Below, piece by piece: positions 14,725-23,456 of a stretch of 30,464 nucleotides of DNA (its first letter is position 1; each line of letters opens with the position of its first letter). A program made the translations under genes and the position numbers. Under the pieces are notes generated by a model, which searched no databases, was not told where the DNA came from, and worked only from the letters and a program-made list of their open reading frames with translations. Source of the DNA: Succinatimonas sp. UBA6849. Lineage in GTDB: Bacteria; Pseudomonadota; Gammaproteobacteria; Enterobacterales; Succinivibrionaceae. The DNA lies in the NCBI GenBank assembly GCA_002449335.1, contig DKDL01000026.1, forward strand, positions 1 to 30,464, read 5' to 3'.

Positions 14725-15579
14725 TTAAAGCTCTGACTCTTCAAGATTCTTATAATATTCTTGTTTTAACGCAAAAGAAGCTTTTGTGTAGTCTATGATT
14801 TGTTTTAACAGCTTTTCAAGCTCTTTATTCTTTGAGTAATCAGCAGGAGCAAAGTATTTAATTCTCTTATCTCGAATCAGAGAATGAACTCGCTCTTTGT
14901 TCTTTAATTTAGGATCATAAACACCGACTGCCTGACCACCTAATGAGGTTACAAGTTTCATACAAGGAATGTCAGTTTGGCTGTCGCCAATATAGACAAT
15001 GTTTTCAAAAGGAATTCTTATGGATTCTTTTGGAAAATAACGGTTAACGTCATTGTCGTTAACATTTAAAGTACCTTTTGAAATTCTGAATAAGAACTGT
15101 GTTTTATTAGTAAAGTTAATGTTTTGGGCAGGCCATACAGCATTGCCGTTACGATCATAATAAAAGGCGTTAGCATAGATTGCCTTGAATTTATCAGCAA
15201 TTGCAGTACCTTCAATCATTTCTTTTAGTCCTGAAGAAATGATGTAGTGCTCAACTTCGATGTCACACTTTTTGCCATAAGCGTTGATCCTGTCAAACCA
15301 TGTCTCTACGCCTTTATAAAGCTGAACCTTTGAGCCAAATTCCTGTAATTTATCTTTTTTAACCTGAAACTTACCTTTAGCACCGTTTAACATCAGGTAC
15401 ATGTATGACAGATTTGGATCCATGTCATTTTCAAGAGCAAGTCTGGTTGCAAGATCCCAGAATTCATCTACATTCTCATTGATTTGCTGAATATATCCCT
15501 GAGCCTGCATTTCATATGGGGTTAGAGTTCTGTCAAAGTCATAACAGATAGCAAGAACATTGTTTTTATTGTATGGCAT
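14725..15579 (-). CDS. HAD-superfamily hydrolase
   Basis: A 284-residue cytosolic HAD-fold phosphatase. Motif I is DFDRTLT (Asp14 nucleophile, Asp16), motif II IISSG (Ser115/Ser116), the motif III lysine is probably Lys159, and motif IV is GDSQTD (Asp199, Asp203). A helical cap insertion lies between motifs I and II (about residues 25-110). The substrate is not inferable. ATG 15579 has an AAGGA ribosome site upstream. The stop is 28 bases before the acyltransferase ATG, so the two are likely co-transcribed. Confidence 0.88.
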   Translation of the reverse strand: MPYNKNNVLAICYDFDRTLTPYEMQAQGYIQQINENVDEFWDLATRLALENDMDPNLSYMYLMLNGAKGKFQVKKDKLQEFGSKVQLYKGVETWFDRINAYGKKCDIEVEHYIISSGLKEMIEGTAIADKFKAIYANAFYYDRNGNAVWPAQNINFTNKTQFLFRISKGTLNVNDNDVNRYFPKESIRIPFENIVYIGDSQTDIPCMKLVTSLGGQAVGVYDPKLKNKERVHSLIRDKRIKYFAPADYSKNKELEKLLKQIIDYTKASFALKQEYYKNLEESEL

Positions 15580-15798
15580 ATGTTTATTCCTTATTTCATC
15601 TATGCAAGCTTACTCTAAAAAGAGGAAAAAATATTTGAAGTAACTAAAAAAGAACACTTAAAAAAAGTGCTGTGGCTATAAAGAATAATGCAAAATCCTA
15701 AGATGAAAACTAAGACTAAAAGACCATTTGAACTTAGAAATCACATCGTAACAGTGAAATTGACAAAGAAATTGACTTAGAAATCTTACAAAAATGAG

Positions 15799-15804
15799 TA
15801 CAAT
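15799..15804 (+). promoter_or_regulatory. Possible -10 element of the four-helix membrane protein gene
   Basis: TACAAT lies 28 bases before the ATG and would give a short leader containing the AGGAG ribosome site (15822-15826). The TTGACA and TTGACT matches farther upstream are spaced too widely to be a standard -35, so the call is tentative. Confidence 0.3.
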
Positions 15805-15831
15805 AAGGCTTAGTTAAGATTAGGAGCAACT

Positions 15832-16374
15832 ATGTCAAATACACCTAAAACAGATCAGGATTACTTCCAGCAGTCAAAAGAACTGACAAATGAGCAAGAA
15901 AAAGAAGGGCAGACCTTATATGACCCTTATAAGAATGCACCTTTGAGCATGAATGAAAGACTTTACTTTAATACTTCAATTGTCTACGTGACTTTGATCT
16001 CTTCATTTGTGTTTGCTCTTGTCATGGTAGCAAGACCATCATTTTTCAGTGCCTTTTTAGGTCTAGTATGGGCAATGCCTGGTCTTTTAGTCTTAATTGG
16101 CTTTAACCGTGGCAGAGCTAAAAAGCGCCTGCGTACTTTCCATACTTTTATCTTTGTCGCAGAGCTTTTATTCTTATGTTATGTCTTGTTGCTAGTAGCA
16201 ACAGCTGTAGCTTCAGCTAAACTGCAGGACAGTTCACTACTCTATACAGCAGTCTATCCAGTATTCTATGTCTTTTATGTTCTCGCTTTAGAGTTTGGTA
16301 TTTTTAGAATTGTAAAGAAGCATGAAGATGCTTATTACAATGAGAAGCTAAAAGATCCTTTGAAAAAGTACTAG
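15832..16374 (+). CDS. Four-helix inner-membrane protein of unknown function
   Basis: I do not recognise this 180-residue protein. A hydrophilic, probably disordered N-terminus (residues 1-45, rich in Gln, Glu and Lys) is followed by four predicted transmembrane helices at about 48-66, 71-90, 104-126 and 137-159. The loop NRGRAKKRLR between helices 2 and 3 is strongly basic and therefore cytoplasmic. The tail is charged (HEDAYYNEKLKDPLKKY). Both ends are probably cytoplasmic. A good AGGAG ribosome site precedes ATG 15832. It is monocistronic, with a terminator at 16454-16486. No catalytic motif is seen. Confidence 0.8.
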   Translation: MSNTPKTDQDYFQQSKELTNEQEKEGQTLYDPYKNAPLSMNERLYFNTSIVYVTLISSFVFALVMVARPSFFSAFLGLVWAMPGLLVLIGFNRGRAKKRLRTFHTFIFVAELLFLCYVLLLVATAVASAKLQDSSLLYTAVYPVFYVFYVLALEFGIFRIVKKHEDAYYNEKLKDPLKKY

Positions 16375-16391
16375 TGCCGATAAGTTCGAAT

Positions 16392-16423
16392 CGAAAAAAG
16401 TTCAGAACGAAAAAAGTTCAGAA
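16392..16423 (+). repeat. Perfect 16-bp tandem duplication
   Basis: The 16-base unit CGAAAAAAGTTCAGAA occurs twice head to tail (16392-16407 and 16408-16423), just past the stop of the membrane protein gene. It looks like a simple slippage or tandem-duplication product. Confidence 0.85.
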
Positions 16424-16453
16424 GAAGTTTTTCTTAAAGAAAAACGATAAAAA

Positions 16454-16486
16454 TGACATTCATTAAAAGTGAGTGTCAATTTTTCT
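16454..16486 (+). terminator. Intrinsic terminator of the membrane protein gene
   Basis: A 10-bp stem with two G-U pairs (16454-16463 with 16469-16478), a 5-base loop and a T-rich tail (16479-16486). It separates the membrane protein gene from the tRNA promoter. Confidence 0.75.
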
Positions 16487-16519
16487 AGGGACTGGCGTTA
16501 AAAAAGTTAATTTTTGTTG

Positions 16520-16547
16520 TTGACAATTTTTTATTTGTCCTTATAAT
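16520..16547 (+). promoter_or_regulatory. Near-consensus sigma-70 promoter of the tRNA operon
   Basis: A perfect TTGACA (16520-16525) and a perfect TATAAT (16542-16547) are separated by 16 bases. Transcription would start near 16554, about 32 bases before the first tRNA. Confidence 0.9.
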
Positions 16548-16585
16548 GTGTCTCCGTTGTCGAGCACAAACGAAAATACCTGTTT

Positions 16586-16661
16586 AGGGGTATAGCCAAG
16601 TGGTAAGGCAGCGGGTTTTGATCCCGCCATTTCCCTGGTTCGAGTCCAGGTACCCCTGCCA
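16586..16661 (+). tRNA. tRNA-Gln (anticodon TTG)
   Basis: 76 bases with a complete cloverleaf. The acceptor stem AGGGGTA pairs with TACCCCT, the anticodon loop is TTTTGAT (TTG), the T-loop is GGTTCGAGTCC, and CCA is encoded. The first pair is A-T where E. coli tRNA-Gln has T-A. Confidence 0.95.
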
Positions 16662-16693
16662 CTTTGAAAAGTTTTGTTTGATAACGGAAATGT

Positions 16694-16769
16694 TGGGGTA
16701 TCGCCAAGTGGTACGGCAGCGGATTCTGATTCCGCCATTACCTAGGTTCGAATCCTAGTACCCCAGCCA
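16694..16769 (+). tRNA. tRNA-Gln (anticodon CTG), copy 1
   Basis: 76 bases. The acceptor stem TGGGGTA pairs with TACCCCA, the anticodon loop is TTCTGAT (CTG), the T-loop is GGTTCGAATCC, and CCA is encoded. It is identical to the copy at 16912-16987. Confidence 0.96.
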
Positions 16770-16779
16770 TCAGATAAGT

Positions 16780-16856
16780 GGCTATGTAGCTCAGTTGGTT
16801 AGAGCGCGGCACTCATAATGCTGAGGTCACTGGTTCGATTCCAGTCATAGCTACCA
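16780..16856 (+). tRNA. tRNA-Met (elongator, anticodon CAT)
   Basis: 77 bases, closely resembling E. coli metT/metU. The acceptor stem GGCTATG pairs with CATAGCT (first pair G-T wobble), the D-arm is AGCTCAGTTGGTTAGAGC, the anticodon loop contains CTCATAA (CAT), and CCA is encoded. It lacks the initiator features. Confidence 0.93.
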
Positions 16857-16860
16857 AACG

Positions 16861-16885
16861 ACCACCTTTTGGTGGTTTTATTTTA
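16861..16885 (+). terminator. Intrinsic terminator inside the tRNA cluster
   Basis: A stem ACCACC/GGTGGT (16861-16866 with 16871-16876) with a TTTT loop is followed by a T-rich tail. It begins 5 bases after tRNA-Met, so the fourth tRNA lies downstream of it. Confidence 0.8.
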
Positions 16886-16911
16886 TCTGAGTTTCCAAAA
16901 TTCCTTTCTAT

Positions 16912-16987
16912 TGGGGTATCGCCAAGTGGTACGGCAGCGGATTCTGATTCCGCCATTACCTAGGTTCGAATCCTAGTACCCCAGCCA
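16912..16987 (+). tRNA. tRNA-Gln (anticodon CTG), identical second copy
   Basis: An exact 76-base duplicate of 16694-16769, located 27 bases past the terminator. No separate consensus promoter is seen in the short gap, so its expression would rely on read-through. Flanking bases differ from copy 1, so the identity stops at the tRNA boundaries. Confidence 0.96.
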
Positions 16988-17102
16988 TCTTGATTTTCCT
17001 AAGACCTGATTTTTGCTCACAGGGATTATTGTCTTTACTGTCTTTGTAAGGTTCTTCCTTACTAGCTCCTAGCTCTGTTTATAACTCTCAAATTTAAACT
17101 AT

Positions 17103-17297
17103 CTAAAGTTCTGCTACCACTTTCTTTACCATTTCAACTAAAGAGCAGTTCTCAATATCAACAGCAAATTGAGAACAGCCATACTCAACATATACATGGT
17201 TTCCTCTTAAGGTGAGAGCTACATCATCGTCTGTTGCAAGAACTAGAGCTTTGGTTAACAGCTTTAAGATTTCATCTTTCTTTTCAATCTCAGTCAT
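17103..17297 (-). CDS. Small conserved-looking hypothetical protein (64 aa)
   Basis: I do not recognise this 64-residue acidic, soluble protein. It appears to have an N-terminal helix (EIEKKDEILKLLTKALVLAT), a beta-rich middle (VALTLRGNHVYVEYG) and a C-terminal helix (SLVEMVKKVVAEL). Cysteines are in GCSQF and ENCS. A good AAGGA ribosome site lies 8 bases before ATG 17297, which supports a real gene. It is monocistronic and faces the tRNA cluster. Confidence 0.65.
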   Translation of the reverse strand: MTEIEKKDEILKLLTKALVLATDDDVALTLRGNHVYVEYGCSQFAVDIENCSLVEMVKKVVAEL

Positions 17298-17454
17298 TGC
17301 TTAATTCCTTTAGTGTTTTCTTTATACCACTGTCAGAACTTTACCATGAAAATTGACTTACCTTATGCTAACTACTCTCCATATTGGTGAGATTTTTAAT
17401 GATATTGTTAAAAAGAGCCATAGTTCACAAAATACTTTACAATGTTTCATACTT

Positions 17455-17478
17455 GATTAAGAAAGGTACTTCTTAATC
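17455..17478. promoter_or_regulatory. 9-bp inverted repeat upstream of ydiJ
   Basis: Perfect arms GATTAAGAA (17455-17463) and TTCTTAATC (17470-17478) flank a 6-base centre, about 90 bases before the ydiJ ATG. A TATAAA lies shortly downstream. It could be an operator for a dimeric regulator or a leader hairpin; the sequence does not decide. Confidence 0.4.
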
Positions 17479-17567
17479 TTTCACTTTTGAATATAAAAAC
17501 TCATTGAAGCCCTTAAATTAGACAATAAGACACAGGCTAAAACGAAATTTATCAAAGAGGCAAGCAA

Positions 17568-20500
17568 ATGATCCCTAAGATATCTGACCTTCCACAGTTA
17601 GATCCTATCTATGCACAATATCTAAATGCTTTAAAAGTTTCAGGCTTTAAAGGCGATGTGGAAAGTGCGCATGCATCAAGACTGCTAGTTGCTACAGATA
17701 ACTCTGTATATCAGAGAATGCCTCAGGGTGTAATCTTCCCAAAAGATAATGAAGATATCTCTATTGCCTTAAAGTTAAGAGCAACTTCTGTTTATGAGCG
17801 ATTAATTATCACTCCAAGAGGCGGTGGTACAGGTACTAACGGTCAGTCATTAAATGACGGTATTACCATTGATTGTTCCCGTTACATGAAGAACACATCT
17901 AACTTTGATGCAGATAAAAGAGAAATCTATGCTCAGTCAGGTGTTATTAAAGATGAGTTAAATGAATTTCTAAAGCCCTACGGTTTGTTCTTCTCTCCTG
18001 AGTTATCCACATCAAGCAGAGCCTGCTTAGGTGGCATGATAAGTAATGATGCAGCAGGTCAGGGCTCATTACGTTATGGAAGAACCTCAACTCATATTAA
18101 AGATGTAACTGTTGTATTAGCAGATGGTACCATCACAACCTTTGGTCCTGTATCTGGTGAAAAACTGCAGGAGTGCCTGAAAAAAGAAGGTCTTGAGGGT
18201 GATATCTACCGTGGTTGCTATGCTTTATTAAAAGATAACCGTGATGAGATTGAAAAGATTTTTCCTAAGTTAAACCGTTTCATGACCGGTTATGATTTAG
18301 ACCACTCATACGATCCAAAGACTGATACCTTAAATTTAGCCCGTATAATCTGTGGCGCTGAAGGTACTTTAGCTGTAATTTGTGGCGCAACCTTAGATTT
18401 AACCAAGATCCCTGATTTTAGAGAGCTTATGGTTGTAAAGTATGAGAACTTTGACAGTGCTCTGCGCCATGCTGTAGAACTTATCGACGCAGGTGTGTTC
18501 TCAGTTGAAACTGTAGATTCTAGAGTTTTATCTTTAGCTAAAAAGGATACCATCTGGTCATCAGTTAAAGATTATATCCATGAAGTTGAAGGTCATGAGA
18601 TCTTAGGTATCAATATCGTTGAATTCAACGGTTATGATGCTGATACAGAAAGAAGTAAACTGGAAAAAATCTTTGCAGCTGTAAATAAAAAGGCAGAAAC
18701 TTTTGAAAATGGTATTTTAGGCGCTCAGTTAGCTCAAACTCCAAAAGCTGTAAGTGCTATTTACGGCATGCGTAAAAAGGCTGTAGGTCTGTTGGGTGCT
18801 GCAGCAGGTGACAAGAAACTGGTTGCCTTTACTGAAGACACTGTTGTACCTCCAAGAAATTTAGCTGACTATATTTTAGAGTTTAGAGCTTTATTAGACT
18901 CATTACATGTAACCTACGGTATGTTCGGTCATGTTGACACAGGTTTAATGCATGTACGTCCTGCTCTTGATCTTACAACTGATGAGGATAGAGAAAAGTT
19001 AGTTACTATCTCCAATAAGGTTGTAGAACTGGTTAATAAATACCAGGGACAGATGTGGGGTGAGCATGGACGCGGTTACCGTTCATGTTTTGGTGAAGTT
19101 TTCTTCAAGACCTTATATCCTGTAGCACGTAAGGTAAAAGCTCTGTTTGATGCAAAGAATATCTTAAATCCTGGCAAGATCTGCGTTCCATTTGGTAATG
19201 AGACTGACAAGATTGTCTCAATCGATTCTTTAATGAGAGGCGATCTAGACAGAACCATTCCATTAACAGTAAGGCAGTCCTTTAAAGGTGCTGTAAGCTG
19301 TAACGGTAACGGACAGTGCTTTAGCTATCAGACTAGTGCTCTGATGTGTCCTAGCTACCGCTATACTAAAAATCACATTCGCTCACCTAAAGGCTTTAGC
19401 GAGTTAATGCGTGAATGGATGCGTTTAATGAATGATAGAGGCTACAACATTGCCTCAGAAGAAGTCTCTTTAATGACCTCTTCACCAAATCCAATTAACT
19501 TTATAAAGAGAGTTATCAATACTCTTACAACTAAAAAAGAAGACTACTCAACTGAGTATTTAGAGAATATTCAGACTTGTCTATCATGTAAGTCATGTAA
19601 GAGTATCTGTCCTGCTCACGTAAATGCAGCAGATATGAACTCACGCTTCTTAGCTCTGTACTACAGCCGCTATTTACGTCCATTAATGGATATCTTAATC
19701 TTAAATGCTGAGTTTACTCTGCCTTTAATGGCTAAAGTGCCAAAGTTATCTAATGCCTTCTTGAGCAACAGCATCATAAAGTCATTAACTAAAAAAATCT
19801 TTGGATTTGTAGATATTCCTTTATTCAGTGAAAAGACTTTCCACAAAGAATGTCATGACAATGGTTTTGAAATCTTAACTGCTGATAAGGCTGCTAAGTC
19901 TGATTATGAAGTTATCATTGTTACCGATCCATTTACTGTAAGCTATGAAGCTCATGGCCTGATTGCAATGGCATCATTCATGAGAAACATTGGCTATAAG
20001 GTCGCTTTCTTACGTGCTTATGTTAACGGTAAGATTAAGGTTATCCGTGGTCAGAGAAGAAGCTTTGTTCATTTTGCTGCAAAGCAGGCTGCTAGACTTG
20101 AGCTCATTGCAAAGTCAGGTAAGGCACTTGTAGGTTATGATCCTGCTTTGACTATCTGTTACCGTGATGAATATACTCAGATGTTAGGTGACAGACGTGG
20201 TGAGTTTGACGTAAAGCTCCCTGAAGAGTGGTTAAATGAACAGTTTGGCACTAAGACATTTGTAGATCGTTTTGCTAAAATTAAAGACAAAGTTGAACAG
20301 GCTGCAAGAACAGATGAGTTTAAAGATCCATATTTCTTATTTACTCACTGTACCGAAAGAGCTCTGATTACACAGTCTCCAGTCTTATGGCAGACTTTAA
20401 TGCAGCACTTTTTCATCAATGTAATTCCTGAGACAGTAGCCTGCTGCGGAATGGCAGGTTTATTTGGTCATATTGCCAAAAATCATGATGAAACATATGC

Positions 20501-20663
20501 TGTCTATGAGAAAAACTGGAAGGGTAAGATAGAGTCTCATGACTTCAAGCACTGTTTAATTACTGGTTTTAGTTGCCGTTCTCAGGTACACAGAATGGAA
20601 GGTAAGGAAGCTGTGCATCCATTATTTGTCTTAAATGACTTATTAAATAAAGCCCTGAAGTAA
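17568..20663 (+). CDS. ydiJ: FAD and Fe-S D-2-hydroxyacid dehydrogenase YdiJ
   Basis: A 1031-residue fusion of a D-lactate/glycolate-type FAD oxidase and a GlpC-type iron-sulfur half, close in length and sequence to E. coli YdiJ, which is assigned to D-2-hydroxyglutarate oxidation. The FAD-binding PCMH domain contains TPRGGGTGTNGQSLNDG (about 82-98). The substrate/metal site includes MFGHVDTGLMHVRPALD and WGEHGRGYR. The Fe-S part has CNGNGQC near 577 and CLSCKSCKSICP near 671-681. The CCGMAGLFGH motif near 958 belongs to the CCG repeats that bind non-cubane clusters. Its stop overlaps the next ATG (TAATG). Confidence 0.95.
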   Translation: MIPKISDLPQLDPIYAQYLNALKVSGFKGDVESAHASRLLVATDNSVYQRMPQGVIFPKDNEDISIALKLRATSVYERLIITPRGGGTGTNGQSLNDGITIDCSRYMKNTSNFDADKREIYAQSGVIKDELNEFLKPYGLFFSPELSTSSRACLGGMISNDAAGQGSLRYGRTSTHIKDVTVVLADGTITTFGPVSGEKLQECLKKEGLEGDIYRGCYALLKDNRDEIEKIFPKLNRFMTGYDLDHSYDPKTDTLNLARIICGAEGTLAVICGATLDLTKIPDFRELMVVKYENFDSALRHAVELIDAGVFSVETVDSRVLSLAKKDTIWSSVKDYIHEVEGHEILGINIVEFNGYDADTERSKLEKIFAAVNKKAETFENGILGAQLAQTPKAVSAIYGMRKKAVGLLGAAAGDKKLVAFTEDTVVPPRNLADYILEFRALLDSLHVTYGMFGHVDTGLMHVRPALDLTTDEDREKLVTISNKVVELVNKYQGQMWGEHGRGYRSCFGEVFFKTLYPVARKVKALFDAKNILNPGKICVPFGNETDKIVSIDSLMRGDLDRTIPLTVRQSFKGAVSCNGNGQCFSYQTSALMCPSYRYTKNHIRSPKGFSELMREWMRLMNDRGYNIASEEVSLMTSSPNPINFIKRVINTLTTKKEDYSTEYLENIQTCLSCKSCKSICPAHVNAADMNSRFLALYYSRYLRPLMDILILNAEFTLPLMAKVPKLSNAFLSNSIIKSLTKKIFGFVDIPLFSEKTFHKECHDNGFEILTADKAAKSDYEVIIVTDPFTVSYEAHGLIAMASFMRNIGYKVAFLRAYVNGKIKVIRGQRRSFVHFAAKQAARLELIAKSGKALVGYDPALTICYRDEYTQMLGDRRGEFDVKLPEEWLNEQFGTKTFVDRFAKIKDKVEQAARTDEFKDPYFLFTHCTERALITQSPVLWQTLMQHFFINVIPETVACCGMAGLFGHIAKNHDETYAVYEKNWKGKIESHDFKHCLITGFSCRSQVHRMEGKEAVHPLFVLNDLLNKALK

Positions 20664-21172
20664 TGAAGTTAAGAGATCTTTTAGCCTATATCTTTGGAAG
20701 TGCAGTACTGTTTATAGCAGTACCTTATGTGATGATTTACCTTGGTGTAAATTATCCATATGATTTCATGCCCATAGGTTTGACTAGCAGTATCTTTGGC
20801 GCAATCTGTTCAGCCGTTGGTCTTTTTTTTGTCATCTGGTCTAATTATGAACTGATAAAAAAAGGTCTTGGCGGAGCTGTAGTTTTAGGTAATGTAAAAT
20901 TAACTAAACAAACTGACCGTCTGGTAACCGAAGGTCCATACTCTCTTTGCAGAAATCCTATGCATATGGGTATCGTCCTGTTTTATTTAGGTCTGTGTTG
21001 TGCTATAAATTCACTTATAACTTTAGTGATCCCTTGTTTATTTTTAATCTTTGCTCAAATCGTAGCTGTTTATATTGATGAGCCAAGACTTAAAAGAGAT
21101 TTCCCTGAAGAATATTCACAATGGGTACAAAAAGTACCTCAAAGGTTTTGGCCTAAACCTAAAAAAGGCTGA
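20663..21172 (+). CDS. PEMT/ICMT-like membrane methyltransferase
   Basis: A 169-residue membrane protein of the phospholipid methyltransferase / isoprenylcysteine carboxyl methyltransferase group. Predicted helices lie at about residues 6-28, 38-60, 100-117 and 119-139. The SAM-binding signature is present: TEGPYSLCRNPMHMG (about 89-103) and the late Glu/Arg motif DEPRLKRDFPEEYSQW (about 139-154). The methyl acceptor cannot be inferred; bacteria often lack prenylated proteins, so a lipid or small-molecule thiol is as likely. The ATG overlaps the ydiJ stop by one base, so translation is coupled. The stop is 18 bases before ilvI, with no terminator between. Confidence 0.85.
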   Translation: MKLRDLLAYIFGSAVLFIAVPYVMIYLGVNYPYDFMPIGLTSSIFGAICSAVGLFFVIWSNYELIKKGLGGAVVLGNVKLTKQTDRLVTEGPYSLCRNPMHMGIVLFYLGLCCAINSLITLVIPCLFLIFAQIVAVYIDEPRLKRDFPEEYSQWVQKVPQRFWPKPKKG

Positions 21173-21190
21173 TTATAAAAGGAGATTTTC

Positions 21191-22903
21191 ATGACCATGA
21201 TGTCGGGCGCACAGATGGTAGTGCGCACCTTAGAAGATTTAGGTGTTGATCGTTTATTTGGTTATCCTGGTGGAGCAGTGCTTGATATTTATGATGCTCT
21301 ACTCGAGTCTACAAAGATTAAACACATTCTAGGACGTCATGAGCAGGGCGTAGCCCATGCTGCCGACGGCTATGCAAGAGCAACTGGTAAAGTCGGTGTA
21401 TGTTTAGTTACCTCAGGTCCTGGTGCTACCAATACTGTAACTTCAATTGCTACAGCTTATATGGATTCTATCCCTATGGTCGTACTTACAGGTCAGGTAG
21501 GTACTCCACTTATCGGATCAGATGCTTTCCAGGAAGTTGATACTGTAGGTATCACAAGACCTATCGTAAAGCACTCATATTTATGTCAGTGTGCTCTGGA
21601 TATTCCAAAGTATATAAGACAGGCTTTCTATTTAGCATCATCAGGCAGACCTGGTCCTGTTGTAGTTGATATTCCAAAGGACTGTGTAAGACCTTCATTA
21701 CGTTTTGAATATCCAGAACAGAAAGGTCCTGTAAAGTTACGTTCATACAACCCAACCATGCAGGGACACCGCGGTCAGGTAAAGAGAGCTGCTAAATTAT
21801 TAGCTGAGGCAAATCACCCTGTAATGTTAATCGGTGGTGGTGCTCAGTTGTCAGGTGCAACCGAGGAAGTACGTTCAATTGCTCATCGCTTTAATGTACC
21901 AGTAACAGCAACCTTAATGGGCTTAGGTGTATATCCAGGTACTGATAAACAGTTCTTAGGCATGTTAGGTATGCACGGTACTTATGAAGCTAACCTTGCT
22001 ATGGATAAGGCAGACTTAGTCTTTGCTGTAGGTTGCCGTTTTGATGATCGTGTAACTAATAACTTAGCTAAATTCTGTCCTGCTGCCAAGATTGTTCATA
22101 TTGATATTGATCCTGCTTCAATCTCAAAAACAGTAAATGCTGATATCCCAATTGTAGGTGATGCAAAGACTGTTCTAAATCAGTTTATTGATGCTTTCAA
22201 TGAGTTTGATTTACATGAGAATGAATCTGCTATGAAGCAGTGGTGGTCTGAAATTGAAAAATGGCGTCATATTGACTGTTTAAATTACCGCCATGACGAG
22301 AAGTTGATTCAGCCTCAGGAAATCATTGAAGCCGTATATAAGGCAACTGACGGCAAGGCTATCATTGCAACTGACGTAGGTCAGCATCAGATGTTTACAG
22401 CTTTATACTATAAGTTTGATGAACCTCGTCATCTGTTAACCTCAGGTGGTTTAGGTACCATGGGCTATGGTTTCCCTGCTGCAATCGGCGCAAAAGTAGG
22501 TGAGCCTGATAAAGAGGTTTGCTTATTTACAGGTGACGGTTCATTCCAGATGAATATTCAGGAGTTATCTACCTGTTTAGAGTTTGGCATTCCACTTAAG
22601 ATCTTTATCTTAGATAACCACACCTTAGGTATGGTTCGTCAGTGGCAGAAGATGTTCTATCACGGACACATCAGCTCAACTAACTTAAACTCAAATCCTG
22701 ACTTTATCGCTTTAGCTAAAGCTTATGGCCATGAAGGCATCAGAATTGAAGATCCTAAAGATCTTGAGGCTGGAGTTAAGAAAGCTTTAGCTATGAAAGA
22801 TAAACTAGTGATTGTAGATATTGTCTGCAACACTGATGCTAAGGTTCTGCCTATGCAACAGATGGGTGGTAGTATGTCAGACATGTTCCTGAATGAGGAT
22901 TAG
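21191..22903 (+). CDS. ilvI: Acetolactate synthase large subunit, copy 1
   Basis: Thiamine-diphosphate enzyme that condenses two pyruvates to acetolactate, or pyruvate with 2-ketobutyrate, the first common step of Ile/Leu/Val synthesis. Its 570 residues are the full family length. The catalytic Glu51 is in RHEQ, the ThDP/Mg motif runs from GDGSFQ (448-453) to DN (475-476), and the substrate-specificity Trp is Trp485 in MVRQWQ. It resembles IlvI more than IlvB or IlvG. An AAGGAG ribosome site precedes ATG 21191. Met3 and Met4 are possible alternatives. It is followed by its regulatory subunit and lies at the end of a ydiJ-methyltransferase-ilvI run with short spacings. Confidence 0.96.
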   Translation: MTMMSGAQMVVRTLEDLGVDRLFGYPGGAVLDIYDALLESTKIKHILGRHEQGVAHAADGYARATGKVGVCLVTSGPGATNTVTSIATAYMDSIPMVVLTGQVGTPLIGSDAFQEVDTVGITRPIVKHSYLCQCALDIPKYIRQAFYLASSGRPGPVVVDIPKDCVRPSLRFEYPEQKGPVKLRSYNPTMQGHRGQVKRAAKLLAEANHPVMLIGGGAQLSGATEEVRSIAHRFNVPVTATLMGLGVYPGTDKQFLGMLGMHGTYEANLAMDKADLVFAVGCRFDDRVTNNLAKFCPAAKIVHIDIDPASISKTVNADIPIVGDAKTVLNQFIDAFNEFDLHENESAMKQWWSEIEKWRHIDCLNYRHDEKLIQPQEIIEAVYKATDGKAIIATDVGQHQMFTALYYKFDEPRHLLTSGGLGTMGYGFPAAIGAKVGEPDKEVCLFTGDGSFQMNIQELSTCLEFGIPLKIFILDNHTLGMVRQWQKMFYHGHISSTNLNSNPDFIALAKAYGHEGIRIEDPKDLEAGVKKALAMKDKLVIVDIVCNTDAKVLPMQQMGGSMSDMFLNED

Positions 22904-22904
22904 T

Positions 22905-23408
22905 ATGCGCCAGGTTATTTCAATCTTATTAGAAAACGAAGCTGGAGCTTTATCAAGAGTCGTAGGACTTTTCTCTCAGCGTGGGTACAACATTGAGAAT
23001 ATTACCGCAGCTCCAACTGAGGATAAATCCATCTCAAGGATTACCATTCTTACAGAAGGTGACGGTACTGTAGTTGAAAGAATCACCAAGCAGCTGCATA
23101 AGTTAGTTAATGTAATTAAGGTTTCAAGTCAGCAGGATAATTCCTGTGATATCGTAGAGCGCGAGATCCTCTTTGTTAAAGTACAGGCAGTAGGTCATAC
23201 TTTAAGAGAAGAAATTAAGACTTTATGTGATATCTTTAAAGCTGAAATCGTGGATATTACTCCTGAGCTTTACATTCTGCAGTTTGTGAATACTTCATTT
23301 GAAGTGGACAGATTCTTAAAGGCTGTCTCAGAGCAGGCTGAGGTCATTGAGACCGTGCGCTCAGGCGTGTGCGGTATCTTCAGAGGCGAGCATTCACTGC
23401 ATTCTTAA
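22905..23408 (+). CDS. ilvH: Acetolactate synthase small regulatory subunit, copy 1
   Basis: A 167-residue regulatory subunit with an N-terminal ACT domain (RQVISILLENEAGALSRVVG) that binds valine at dimer interfaces and activates the large subunit. The Gly and Ser whose mutation gives valine resistance in E. coli IlvH (Gly14, Ser17) are present, so feedback inhibition is expected. ATG 22905 is one base past the ilvI stop, with GAGG 6 bases upstream. An in-frame ATG at 22893 overlaps ilvI and adds four residues not typical of the family. A strong terminator follows. Confidence 0.95.
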   Translation: MRQVISILLENEAGALSRVVGLFSQRGYNIENITAAPTEDKSISRITILTEGDGTVVERITKQLHKLVNVIKVSSQQDNSCDIVEREILFVKVQAVGHTLREEIKTLCDIFKAEIVDITPELYILQFVNTSFEVDRFLKAVSEQAEVIETVRSGVCGIFRGEHSLHS

Positions 23409-23429
23409 TTAAAAGTATTTTTATATAGA

Positions 23430-23451
23430 GCCTCGCAGTGCGAGGCTTTTT
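23430..23451 (+). terminator. Intrinsic terminator after ilvH copy 1
   Basis: A perfect 7-bp GC-rich stem (23430-23436 with 23440-23446), a 3-base loop and T5. It ends only 5 bases before the next gene's ATG, and its right arm includes the only GAGG that could serve as that gene's ribosome site. Confidence 0.88.
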
Positions 23452-23456
23452 AAATT

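Noticed and set aside
14697..14744. TTG-started extension of the acyltransferase
   Set aside because: It overlaps the HAD gene; the acyltransferase-3 domain begins at ATG 14696 with AGGA upstream.
16541..16738. 65-codon minus-strand ORF across the tRNA genes
   Set aside because: It is antisense to two tRNA genes and their promoter.
22893..22904. Earlier ATG for ilvH copy 1
   Set aside because: It overlaps ilvI and adds four residues absent from the family; the second copy also starts directly at MRHVIS.
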